Source: Gp1-AA133 sp964641665 (GTDB lineage: Bacteria > Acidobacteriota > Terriglobia > Terriglobales > Acidobacteriaceae). Taken from it: DNA of 64,000 nt. Under the pieces are notes generated by a model that was not told where the DNA came from, made no database searches, and worked only from the letters and a program-made list of their open reading frames with translations. The stretch's first letter is position 1, and every line of letters starts with the position of its first letter. Of this stretch, positions 56,427-64,000 are shown piece after piece. The DNA is taken from contig CAZXKO010000077.1 in NCBI GenBank assembly GCA_964641665.1, forward strand, positions 26,306-90,305. The letters are read 5' to 3'. Made by a program: the position numbers and the translations under genes.

Positions 56427-58382
56427 ATGGCCAATCACGAAGAAGAGGTCCTCGGCAAAGCGTACGACGGCCGCCTCATGCGGCGGTTGCTCACCTACCT
56501 CCGTCCTTATCGGTGGCAGGTGACGGTCGCCCTGGTGTCGATCGTGATCAAAGCGGGACTCGATGTGCTCGGCCCCTTCCTGACCAAGACCGCCATCGAT
56601 AAATACCTGGCCCACACCGCCGGGACGAGTTCGCTCCTGGACCGCTGGTTGAGCAGAGAGCCGATGCGAGGCATCGCTCAAGTCGCGGCGCTCTACGCCG
56701 GTTCCCTGGTGCTCAGTTTCCTCTTCGAGTTCTTCCAGACCTATTACATGCAGTGGACCGGCCAGATGGTGATGTTCGATCTGCGCAGCCAGATCTTTCA
56801 GCACCTGCAGCGTATGCACATCGGCTTTTATGACAAAAATCCCGTGGGGCGGCTGGTCACGCGCGTTACTACCGACGTCGACGCGCTGAACGACATGTTT
56901 ACTGCCGGAGTCGTCTCCATCTTCGAGGATGTCTTTGTCCTGCTCGGCATCATTGCCATCATGATGCGCATGAACTGGCGGTTGGCCCTCATCACCTTCG
57001 CTGTGCTGCCCATTATCTTCTGGGCGACCATGATCTTCCGCGTCAAGGTGCGGGACTCCTACCGCCGCATTCGGGTTGCCATTGCCCGCATCAACTCTTA
57101 CCTGCAGGAAGCGGTCTCCGGCATGCTGGTACTGCAGCTGTTTAACCGGGAAAAGCGAGCGTTCCGCCAGTTTTCGGCCATCAACGCGTCGCACATGGAG
57201 GCGTTCAAGGACGCCATCATGGCATACGCTGTGTATTACCCGGTGGTGGAAATCCTGTCGGCGGTGGCGGTCGCGGCCATCGTTTGGTTTGGTGGGAGCG
57301 ATGTGATTCGCGGGACGGCCACGATCGGCGTGTTAGTCGCGTTTATGCAGTATGCCCAGCGTTTCTTCCGTCCCATCCAGGATCTGAGCGACAAGTACAA
57401 CATCCTGCAAGGCGCCATGGCCTCCGCCGAGCGCGTGTTCAAGCTGCTCGACACGCCGGTGGATATTCAATCCCCACTGGTCACGAAGAAACCCGAAGGG
57501 CCAGGCCGCATCGAGTTCGATCATGTCTGGTTCCACTACGGAGCTCGCGGCACGACTGCAGATACTTTGGGTCACAGCGGATCTGCGGCGCGTGGATCGG
57601 GCGATGGATCGTCGGCTCAGCAGCTGGCGGAATCCGACGAACCAGACTGGGTGCTGCGCGACGTCTCTTTCACCATCGATCCAGGCGAAACGGTCGCCGT
57701 CGTCGGCCACACCGGGGCTGGCAAGACGACGCTCATCTCGCTCCTGCTCCGCTTCTACGACGTGCAGCGGGGCGCGATTCGTATCGATGACGTCGATATC
57801 CGCGAAATGGATCTGAACGACCTGCGCCGCCGCTTTGGCGTGGTCCTGCAGGACCCATTCCTTTTCAGCGGGACCGTGGGGGGAAACATCCGCCTCGGCT
57901 CCAGCTGGATCGAGGACAAAGACGTGGAACGCGCCGCCGAGGAAGTGAACCTCGCCGATTTCATCCGAACCCTGCCAGGGGGATTTGGGGAGGAAGTCCG
58001 CGAGCGCGGCTCGACCCTCTCGACCGGACAGAAGCAGCTAATCTCATTTGCCCGGGCACTGGCGCACAGCCCCCAGATACTGATCCTCGACGAAGCCACC
58101 TCGAGCGTCGACACCGAAACCGAATTCCGGGTTCGCGATGCGCTCAGCCGCATGGTCGAGGGACGAACCTCGCTGGTGATCGCGCATCGCCTCTCCACCG
58201 TCCAGCGCGCCGACAAGATCATCGTGATGCACAAAGGCAAAGTTCGCGAGATGGGAACCCACCAGCAACTGCTGGCCGAGCGCGGTGTCTACTACAAGCT
58301 GTACCAGCTGCAGTACAAAGATCAGGAGATCCCGGTCACCTCCAGCCGCACCCCCGAGGTCACCGCCAGCGCCGACGACTAG
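56427..58382 (+). CDS. ABC exporter half-transporter (fused membrane and ATPase domains)
   Basis: A 651-residue exporter of the MsbA/lipid or multidrug type. The membrane domain (about 20-330) has six segments, with GFYDKNPVGRLVTRVTTDV. The ATPase domain has Walker A GHTGAGKT (427-434), Q-loop VVLQDPFLF, signature LSTGQKQLISFARAL and Walker B LILDEATS. An unusual 36-residue low-complexity insert (about 372-407, Gly/Ser/Ala) separates the first strand FDHVWFHY from VLRDVSFTI. Two copies should form the working exporter. Near lpxB, so a lipid A or lipid substrate is possible but unproven. Confidence 0.9.
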   Translation: MANHEEEVLGKAYDGRLMRRLLTYLRPYRWQVTVALVSIVIKAGLDVLGPFLTKTAIDKYLAHTAGTSSLLDRWLSREPMRGIAQVAALYAGSLVLSFLFEFFQTYYMQWTGQMVMFDLRSQIFQHLQRMHIGFYDKNPVGRLVTRVTTDVDALNDMFTAGVVSIFEDVFVLLGIIAIMMRMNWRLALITFAVLPIIFWATMIFRVKVRDSYRRIRVAIARINSYLQEAVSGMLVLQLFNREKRAFRQFSAINASHMEAFKDAIMAYAVYYPVVEILSAVAVAAIVWFGGSDVIRGTATIGVLVAFMQYAQRFFRPIQDLSDKYNILQGAMASAERVFKLLDTPVDIQSPLVTKKPEGPGRIEFDHVWFHYGARGTTADTLGHSGSAARGSGDGSSAQQLAESDEPDWVLRDVSFTIDPGETVAVVGHTGAGKTTLISLLLRFYDVQRGAIRIDDVDIREMDLNDLRRRFGVVLQDPFLFSGTVGGNIRLGSSWIEDKDVERAAEEVNLADFIRTLPGGFGEEVRERGSTLSTGQKQLISFARALAHSPQILILDEATSSVDTETEFRVRDALSRMVEGRTSLVIAHRLSTVQRADKIIVMHKGKVREMGTHQQLLAERGVYYKLYQLQYKDQEIPVTSSRTPEVTASADD

Positions 58383-58436
58383 GGCCTTTGACGTTGCCCG
58401 GATATCCCGTCTGCGCCGGTTGCTCCCTAACTGGTC

Positions 58437-58485
58437 TGTCATCCTGAGCGCAGTGAGGCGCCAGCCGAACGCAGTCGAAGGACCC
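58437..58485. repeat. Interspersed repeat (TCATCCTGAGC type)
   Basis: Begins TGTCATCCTGAGCGCAGTG, continues with GCCGAACGCAGTCGAAGGACCC. A partial TCGAAGGACC follows at 58553-58562 upstream of lpxB. Same family as 50658-50705 and 62016-62066. Confidence 0.75.
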
Positions 58486-58600
58486 AGCGTTCGCGTGCGA
58501 TTCCTACAGCGACGAGGATTTTTCGACCACGGCCCTGGACGGCGTGGCCCCTCGAAGGACCACACAGTCTGCTGGAAAATCTCGTCTCATCCGGTACCTT

Positions 58601-58606
58601 TACAAT
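58601..58606 (+). promoter_or_regulatory. Putative -10 element of lpxB
   Basis: TACAAT ends six bases before the GTG start of lpxB at 58613, with no ribosome site in between. This fits a leaderless mRNA. No -35 hexamer is clear. Confidence 0.35.
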
Positions 58607-58612
58607 GTTCCC

Positions 58613-59767
58613 GTGCGCATCCTGATCTCCGCCGGGGAGGCTTCCGGTGAAATGTACGGGGCCCAACTCATCGCAGGTCTCCGGCGCCGCCAGCCCGCGC
58701 TTGAGTTCTTTGGAGTCGGCGGTCAGCGCATGCGCGACGCGGGCTGCAACACCGTCGTCGACGCCAAAGATCTCGCCGTCGTTGGCATCACCGAAATCGT
58801 CAGTCACCTCCCCAAAATTTACGGCTTGTTTCACCATCTGATTTCCGAAGCCGACCGGCGTCGTCCCGAGCTCGCGATCGTGATCGATTCCCCGGCGTTT
58901 AACTGGCGGGTCGCGCGGCAGATGAAAAAGCGGGGCATTCCCGTCGTCTATTACGTAGCTCCGCAATTCTGGGCCTGGCGCCAGGGGCGCGTCCGTCTCC
59001 TGCGCAAATACGTCACCAAGGCGCTGGTGATCTTTCCTTTCGAGGAAAAGTTCTACCGCGAGCGCGGCGTAGATGCGACTTTCGTCGGACATCCCCTCGC
59101 CCGTCTTCCCGAGCCGGAAATCAGTCGTGACGCCTATGCTGCGCAATACGATCTTCACGCCGACAAGCCGTGGATCACGCTCATGCCGGGCAGCCGCGTA
59201 AAAGAGGTCCGCATGAACCTGCCGACGATCCTTGACGCTGCCTCTCAGCTCGGAACCGCCTTCGAATTCCTCGTGCCAGTCGCGCCCACTCTCGATCGAG
59301 CGTTTCTGGAAGAAAAAACCCGCCAGCACGGGATCACGCTCGTCCCCGAGGCGCTTCCGGCGCTCTGGCATTCGCGCGCCGGGATCGTAACCAGCGGCAC
59401 GGCAACCGTGGAAGCTGCCATGATGTCGACCCCGTTCGTCATGGTCTACCGGGTTTCACCCCTCACCTACGCCCTGGGCAAGCCGCGGATCAGAGTCCCC
59501 TACTTCGCTATGGTGAATCTGATCGCCGGCGAGCGGATCGTCCGGGAGCTGGTGCAGCACGAGTTCACCCCCGAAAATGTGGTTTCCCGGCTGCGGGAAA
59601 TTCTTCCCGATGGCATGCCTCGGGACACCATGCTGGCAGGTTTGACCCGGGTGAAAGCGCGCTTGCGCCCTCCAGACTCGGCAGATACTCGCTCGGCGGC
59701 TGAGCGCGCGGCCGACGAGGTTTTGGCGCTTCTCCCGGCAGGCGGGACGCTCGTCGCCCCAAAATAA
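58613..59767 (+). CDS. lpxB: Lipid-A-disaccharide synthase
   Basis: A 384-residue glycosyltransferase (GT19) that joins UDP-2,3-diacylglucosamine and lipid X to make the lipid A disaccharide, so the cell has an LPS-type outer membrane. The family start is MRILISAGEASGEMYGAQLI from a GTG at 58613. Further markers are FFGVGGQRM, LAVVGITEIVSHLP, YYVAPQFWAWRQGR, FVGHPLAR, LMPGSRVKEV and SGTATVEAAM. Length and order are typical. No other lpx gene is next to it; the ABC exporter upstream could be related. Confidence 0.95.
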   Translation: MRILISAGEASGEMYGAQLIAGLRRRQPALEFFGVGGQRMRDAGCNTVVDAKDLAVVGITEIVSHLPKIYGLFHHLISEADRRRPELAIVIDSPAFNWRVARQMKKRGIPVVYYVAPQFWAWRQGRVRLLRKYVTKALVIFPFEEKFYRERGVDATFVGHPLARLPEPEISRDAYAAQYDLHADKPWITLMPGSRVKEVRMNLPTILDAASQLGTAFEFLVPVAPTLDRAFLEEKTRQHGITLVPEALPALWHSRAGIVTSGTATVEAAMMSTPFVMVYRVSPLTYALGKPRIRVPYFAMVNLIAGERIVRELVQHEFTPENVVSRLREILPDGMPRDTMLAGLTRVKARLRPPDSADTRSAAERAADEVLALLPAGGTLVAPK

Positions 59768-59864
59768 ACTGTCCAAAACCCTTCTTGCCCTTGTCCCGCC
59801 AGCATCTTTTGCGTCAAAATCTTCATCATAGGGTTCAGGGTTGACTTCCAGGAGACTGCTTCTG

Positions 59865-61889
59865 ATGGCTGCTCACCGTCGGTGCTCGCTTCCGGCCCCG
59901 AGGCTGGGCCTTGCCTTTCTGCTGTTCTTCGTCATCTCACTGCCGGCGTGGTCGGCCGAGAAATCCCGCCTGCGCGTCGACGACTACCAGATCGACGCCG
60001 ACCTGAACCCGCACAGCCACAAGATCAGCGCCCGCGCCGTGGTGAAGTTCACCGCCCTCGACGACCTCAGCGTCGCGACTTTCGATCTGAACAACGCCCT
60101 GCGGCTCACCAAGGTCACCGACGCCACCAACAAGCCGCTGTCGGCCGAGCGCGTTACCCAGGACTCGACCGTCCGCATCCCCCTCACCGCCGGCCTGGCG
60201 AAGAACGCGTCGACCACGATGACCTTCGAGTACGAAGGCATACTCGACTCCGCCGACGAAAGTCCGGTGCAGGGGCTGAAGCTGGCTTCGATCGGTGATG
60301 ACACCACCTACTTGCTTTACGCCAGCCGCTGGTTTCCAGTGAACGCATACGGAATCAACCGCTTCACTTCGACCATCAGCATCACCATCCCCGCCCACAT
60401 GGTCGCCATCGGCAGCGGCAAAATGACGGTCGCCGATAGTGCTCAGTCCAAAAAGACTCCTGGTGCTCTGGCAGGGAAGACTTACACCTTCGTCAGTGAC
60501 CGCCCCAGTTTCCCCGGCACGATCATCGCTGGCGTGTTCCAAGAGACCAAGAGCGACGACGCTGGCGTCGATCTGCACGTTTTCTTCAAGCCGCTCCACC
60601 AGAAGCTCGCGCCGGAATACGCCTCCACTGCACTCAAAGAGTTCACCTACTACATCACCACCTTCGGACCGCTCCCGTCGCCAACGCTGCGCGTAGTGGA
60701 AATTCCCGACGACACCATCCCCACGGTCTGGGCGCCTGAGATAGTTGGAATGGCCAGCCGAGCGATCACAGAGAAGATAAATTACCGTCTGCTCGCCAAC
60801 ACCATCGCCCACGAATGGTGGGGCGCTTCCGTGAGTCCTGCGACCAAAGACGACTGGTGGCTCACCGACGGCTTCTCGCGCTACTCCGAAGCCATGTATA
60901 TCGAGCAGGCAGCCGGCACCATGGGCATGGAAGAAGCCGTGAAAGACATGTCGGTTGGAGCGCTGGCCTACGACACCGTGCCTCTATCGAGCGCCAACAA
61001 ACTCGACGTCTTCTCCCCTGAGTTCCAGACCCTTGTGACAGACAAGGGCGCGATGATTCTGCACATGCTGCGCTGGCTGGTGGGCGACGCGAATTACTAC
61101 AAGATCATGCGGACCTTTGCCACCAAGTACGCCGGCAAGTCGGCCAGCATTGACGACTTCCGCGCCGTCTCCGAACAAGCCTACGGCCAGCAGTTGGTGT
61201 GGTTCTTCACCCAGTGGATGGACTCCACCGGCGCACCCGAATTCAAAACCAAGTACACCGTCTACCGTCTGGGCAACAACAAGGGCTTCCGCGTGGTAGG
61301 AGAAATTGCCCAGGACCTCGACCTGTTCCGCATGCCCGTCGATCTGAAGATCGATACCGACGGCAAAACTGAAACCAAGCGCATCGAAGTGGTCGGCACC
61401 AACTCCCCGTTCAGCATCGAAACCTTCGGCAAGCCGCGACGCATCGTGGTCGATCCGGACAACCGCGTGCTCAAGAACTCCAGCGAAGTCCGCATGCGCG
61501 CCTCGATCACTCGCGGCCAGGCCCTGATCCAGCAGAACGACCTCGCCGGCGCCCTCGCTGAGTTCAACAAAGCGCTCGACGCCAACAAGAACAGCTCGCT
61601 GGCCCACTATCGCGTCGCCGAAGTCTTCTTCCTGCAGCGCAATTATCAAGCCGCCGCGAACGCCTACCGCGAATGCCTGAACGGAGACGGCGATCCGCGC
61701 TGGACCGAGGTCTGGAGCCACATCCAGCTAGGCAAGATTTTCGACATCACCGGCCAGCGCGAACGCGCCGTGAACGAATACCGCCAGGCCCTGCAAACCA
61801 ACGACAACACGCAAGGCGCCGAAGACGAAGCCCGCCGCTACATCCAGAAACCGTACGAACGCGAGAAGAACGGCACGCCGGGAATTTGA
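59865..61889 (+). CDS. M1-peptidase-like protein with lost zinc site, TPR C-terminus
   Basis: A 674-residue exported protein. The signal peptide ends near LPAWSAEKSRLRV. The N-terminal beta domain and the thermolysin-like domain follow the M1 aminopeptidase plan. The active-site helix, normally HExxH, reads NTIAHEWW (312-319), and the downstream NEGF reads TDGF, so a zinc ligand, the catalytic Glu and the third ligand are replaced. GxMEN is also lost. It is thus probably not a peptidase. TPR-like helices fill the last 130 residues (ASITRGQALIQQNDLAGALAEF). ATG with AGGAG nine bases upstream; a TTG at 59841 is less likely. Confidence 0.85.
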   Translation: MAAHRRCSLPAPRLGLAFLLFFVISLPAWSAEKSRLRVDDYQIDADLNPHSHKISARAVVKFTALDDLSVATFDLNNALRLTKVTDATNKPLSAERVTQDSTVRIPLTAGLAKNASTTMTFEYEGILDSADESPVQGLKLASIGDDTTYLLYASRWFPVNAYGINRFTSTISITIPAHMVAIGSGKMTVADSAQSKKTPGALAGKTYTFVSDRPSFPGTIIAGVFQETKSDDAGVDLHVFFKPLHQKLAPEYASTALKEFTYYITTFGPLPSPTLRVVEIPDDTIPTVWAPEIVGMASRAITEKINYRLLANTIAHEWWGASVSPATKDDWWLTDGFSRYSEAMYIEQAAGTMGMEEAVKDMSVGALAYDTVPLSSANKLDVFSPEFQTLVTDKGAMILHMLRWLVGDANYYKIMRTFATKYAGKSASIDDFRAVSEQAYGQQLVWFFTQWMDSTGAPEFKTKYTVYRLGNNKGFRVVGEIAQDLDLFRMPVDLKIDTDGKTETKRIEVVGTNSPFSIETFGKPRRIVVDPDNRVLKNSSEVRMRASITRGQALIQQNDLAGALAEFNKALDANKNSSLAHYRVAEVFFLQRNYQAAANAYRECLNGDGDPRWTEVWSHIQLGKIFDITGQRERAVNEYRQALQTNDNTQGAEDEARRYIQKPYEREKNGTPGI

Positions 61890-61893
61890 GAGC

Positions 61894-61977
61894 AGGTCTC
61901 GGGTCTCGGGTTTCAGGTGACAGGTGACAGGTGCTAGGTCTTAGGGGTTAGGTCTCAGGTCTCAGGTCTCAGGTCTT
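61894..61977. repeat. Heptamer tandem array, 12 units (AGGTCTC type)
   Basis: Twelve consecutive 7-base units of the form AGGTCTC, GGGTCTC, AGGTGAC, AGGTCTT. It starts four bases after the stop of the M1-like gene. Same family as the arrays at 18890 and 50566. Confidence 0.9.
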
Positions 61978-62015
61978 CATGCCTTGGGGCAGTGAAACCA
62001 CCACCTAATCTGAAC

Positions 62016-62066
62016 TGTCATCCTGAGCGAAGTGAGGCGATAGCCGAACGGAGTCGAAGGACCCCG
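62016..62066. repeat. Interspersed repeat (TCATCCTGAGCGAAGTGAG type)
   Basis: The fullest copy: TGTCATCCTGAGCGAAGTG, then AGCCGAACGGAGTCGAAGG and ACCCC. A second fragment, TGTCATCCTCAGCGCAGCG, follows at about 62148-62172. Confidence 0.8.
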
Positions 62067-62205
62067 TGTCTGTGTGCGGCACCTCGGCGATGGCGACTTT
62101 TCTATCAGGGGTCCGATGTACCGCGAGCGCCCATCTTCTCCCGATTTGTCATCCTCAGCGCAGCGCGGGACCTCTGTAGCTTGCTTGCAGCGTCGCTGCT
62201 CTCGA

Positions 62206-63348
62206 TCATCGGCGAGCTTCTCGAGCAAACCCGAGCCCGCTCAAACCGTCCACGCGCGACGCTTCCACCCCCTTGCTCGCCACCAACACGTGAAACGTCT
62301 CCCCCATGCCTGCAGGCGTAACCAGGTGCTTCAATTGCAGCGCGACCTTAGCCCTCTCCTGCGGCACGCGGCACTCCTCAAACGCATCGGCGAACTGGTT
62401 CCCCTCGCCAATCCCCATCAGAAACTGTGATTGCGTGACCAGTTTGTGAGCCTGCATTCCGCCCCGTTCGGCCGCCGCCGCCAGCGCGCTGAGGTTCACG
62501 TGCGCCGTGACGTCCTGCTCCCCCGGCGCTTCGTAGGGATTGGGGCTCGCAGCGTGCTCGCGATAGGTCATCACCGTATCCAGATGCCGACCCGCAAGTT
62601 GCTCCTCCCGCGTGTACCCGTAATCGATCGCGATCAGAAATCCACGCTCAATCGACGCCGCGATCTGCGACATCGCTCCCACCGCCGTCAGGCCAACTTC
62701 CGTTCGCCCACCGCCCTCCGGATGAACCCCGTAGCGATCGAGGAAGGCAAGTTCTTCCGCCGAAGCCGGTGCCCAGGTCTCGATGAGTCGGCCCTCGTGT
62801 ACCCCGACCCGCAAGGCTCCCTTGTCCGAGATCACCTCCACCGGCAACGCATCAAAGAATTCGTTGGCAAAGACAATGGTCGGGAGACCACCCTCACCCT
62901 CACCCCGCGGCTGTGATCCAGCCTCTAGCACCACGGCCTTGCCGCTCGCGATGTGCCTGCCCAGCGTCGAGCGCAGCCTTTCCCGCAACACAGGCGAACT
63001 CTCCACCAGCGTGTACCGCAAGGAGCGAAAAAAATCCGGAAACTTCTTCTCCGACCAGTCCAGAACATCTTGCGCGAACAGCCCCCGCCCCGGACCCAGT
63101 TCCGGCAAGTCCAGGGACTCGGGCGAATCGAGCGCCCGCCACATTTCCTCGAACTGCCGCGCCAGCAGCCGCCCGAAAACGGCGTGCACATCGCTCGATG
63201 TGTAGAAATCCCCCGCCTTCCCGAATTTTTCCGCATGGCGGGAGTAATACCCAAGCTCGGGATCGTACAAACACATCTCCATATAGCGGGAGAAGGGAAT
63301 CGGCCCGCGCTCGCGAATTTCCCGCTCGATCTTCTCCCGCAGGCTCAC
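62206..63348 (-). CDS. MidA/NDUFAF7-family SAM-dependent methyltransferase
   Basis: A 380-residue enzyme of the COG1565 family, whose eukaryotic member NDUFAF7 methylates an arginine of complex I. Markers are FSRYMEMCLYDPELGYY near residue 20, the SAM-binding ELGPGRG (83-89) and FANEFFDALPVEV. The GTG at 63346-63348 (MSLREKIEREI) overlaps the TGA of the upstream gene, so it is cotranslated. In bacteria it may act on complex I or another protein; that is inference. The open frame starts at 63450, but the GTG gives the normal N-terminus. Confidence 0.88.
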   Translation of the reverse strand: MSLREKIEREIRERGPIPFSRYMEMCLYDPELGYYSRHAEKFGKAGDFYTSSDVHAVFGRLLARQFEEMWRALDSPESLDLPELGPGRGLFAQDVLDWSEKKFPDFFRSLRYTLVESSPVLRERLRSTLGRHIASGKAVVLEAGSQPRGEGEGGLPTIVFANEFFDALPVEVISDKGALRVGVHEGRLIETWAPASAEELAFLDRYGVHPEGGGRTEVGLTAVGAMSQIAASIERGFLIAIDYGYTREEQLAGRHLDTVMTYREHAASPNPYEAPGEQDVTAHVNLSALAAAAERGGMQAHKLVTQSQFLMGIGEGNQFADAFEECRVPQERAKVALQLKHLVTPAGMGETFHVLVASKGVEASRVDGLSGLGFAREARR

Positions 63349-63647
63349 AAGCCTCTCTCGCGGCGGTCCGTCCGGTCCTGCGGTGTGCGGATGAACATCT
63401 CGACAAAGTAATCGTGGAGCGCGTCGTAGAGCTGTCGCTGGAACTGCCACTCGAACTGCGGATGGTCGAGGTCGCGGGCGTGCAGATCGTAAGTATAGGT
63501 ATGCACTGGAACGGTGCAGTGATTGAGCTGAATGATGACCTCCACACCTTCCCCCTTGGCACGCGCGTCGAACGTCATCAGCGGATGCTCGTAGAGGCGC
63601 AGTTGCGCCAGCACGCGCTCGAGCCGGGGATTCGCGATTTCAGCCAT
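63345..63647 (-). CDS. Conserved small protein of unknown function
   Basis: A 100-residue soluble protein (MAEIANPRLERVLAQLRLYEHP...QFEWQFQRQLYDALHDYFVEMF). The first half is mixed, the second a long amphipathic helix. No metal site or known motif. It overlaps the MidA-type gene by four bases, so the two are translationally coupled; it may help or regulate the methyltransferase. Confidence 0.7.
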   Translation of the reverse strand: MAEIANPRLERVLAQLRLYEHPLMTFDARAKGEGVEVIIQLNHCTVPVHTYTYDLHARDLDHPQFEWQFQRQLYDALHDYFVEMFIRTPQDRTDRRERGL

Positions 63648-64000
63648 GTTGCTGATTGTAGCGGGTGGTGGGTCCGACAGCAGGAGCCTTGATCTTCAAC
63701 AGCGCCCGCCCGCGGACATTCCGTCTCTAACGACGTGAGCCCTGTCAAGACCCTTTTGAGCGACACTACGCCGTGGGCGCGAAGTGGTTTTGAGTTTGCG
63801 CCACGTGGCCTCGTGGAAAGGTTTTGACGTTGCCGACCCAGGCTCATGGTTTTGAATCCCGCGGGGGACGCAGGGGTCCCACCATCCATCTCTTCGGTAC
63901 GTGCTCCCATGATTCTGACTTCGAACTCCCCGCTCGTCGGGGAGGCCGGCTGCTCACTCAAACGGTCGGTACTAAGCTTGGACCACGGAATGACTCGGGC
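63648..64000. other. Gene-free end of the window with repeated TTTTGA and a hairpin
   Basis: No credible gene is seen in these 353 bases. Four related words (CCTTTTGAG, GGTTTTGAG, GGTTTTGAC, GGTTTTGAA) occur at roughly 63752, 63787, 63822 and 63850. A perfect hairpin CTCCCCG with CGGGGAG lies at 63926-63944 with a five-base loop and no T-run. Confidence 0.4.

Noticed and set aside
56130..57194. Minus-strand frame of 354 codons
   Set aside because: It is antisense to the ABC exporter and has a His/Arg/Asp-rich composition typical of shadow frames in GC-rich DNA.
63840..63865. GGTTTTGAATCCC resembles the T-loop of a tRNA
   Set aside because: No acceptor stem, D-loop or anticodon arm can be drawn around it.

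Overview
The window is GC-rich, gene-dense bacterial DNA, most likely chromosomal sequence of an Acidobacteriota (Terriglobia/Koribacter-like) soil bacterium. The indications are three secreted VWFA-related proteins of the acidobacterial type, a Ser/Thr kinase fused to a TolB-like propeller, an ECF sigma/FecR pair, an M13 peptidase, DUF2911, DUF2277, DUF3052 and DUF3455 proteins, paired MacB-like permeases, an MglA GTPase and the remnant of an Oar-like TonB receptor. I saw no CRISPR array, prophage, intact insertion sequence, rRNA or convincing tRNA.

Layout. 1-6.5 kb: MglA (partial), two VWFA proteins, a GNAT acetyltransferase, a zinc-ribbon/HEAT-repeat pair and a serine beta-lactamase-like hydrolase. 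6.6-18.8 kb: a long minus-strand housekeeping block. In transcription order it holds infC-rpmI-rplT-pheS-pheT, a frameshifted secreted-protein gene, an aminotransferase, a coiled-coil protein, zapA, a possible 6S-like RNA, lgt, an RluD-type pseudouridine synthase, a VWFA protein and DUF3052. 18.8-27.5 kb: a heptamer repeat tract, a broken DUF3455 gene, small unknown genes, an EamA transporter, a coupled pair of secreted proteins and an ECF sigma/FecR pair. 27.8-41 kb: a frameshifted kinase, an M13 peptidase, an alditol-oxidase-like flavoprotein, a frameshifted acyltransferase, MtaB, signalling and zinc-ribbon proteins, S21, a dead TonB receptor fragment and a nine-heme cytochrome c. 41-52 kb: a response regulator, a frameshifted MASE1-GGDEF protein, a fused lycopene-cyclase-like membrane protein, an ABC ATPase, DUF2277, DUF2911, two MacB-like permeases and an acyl-CoA dehydrogenase. 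52-64 kb: a doubly frameshifted gene, HemW, a ketosynthase, an ABC exporter, LpxB, an M1-peptidase-like protein with degenerate zinc site, and a MidA-type methyltransferase.

Two features stand out. First, a family of tandem 7-bp repeats with locus-specific heptamers lies at seven or more places, mostly just after or between genes, and also in frame inside mtaB. It resembles the heptanucleotide STRR sequences of cyanobacteria. Second, at least seven genes carry single-base frameshifts, some with intact reading on both sides. This points either to residual indel errors in the assembly or to a wave of recent gene decay. Several genes also have a -10-like hexamer only 6-10 bases before the start codon, which suggests leaderless transcription.
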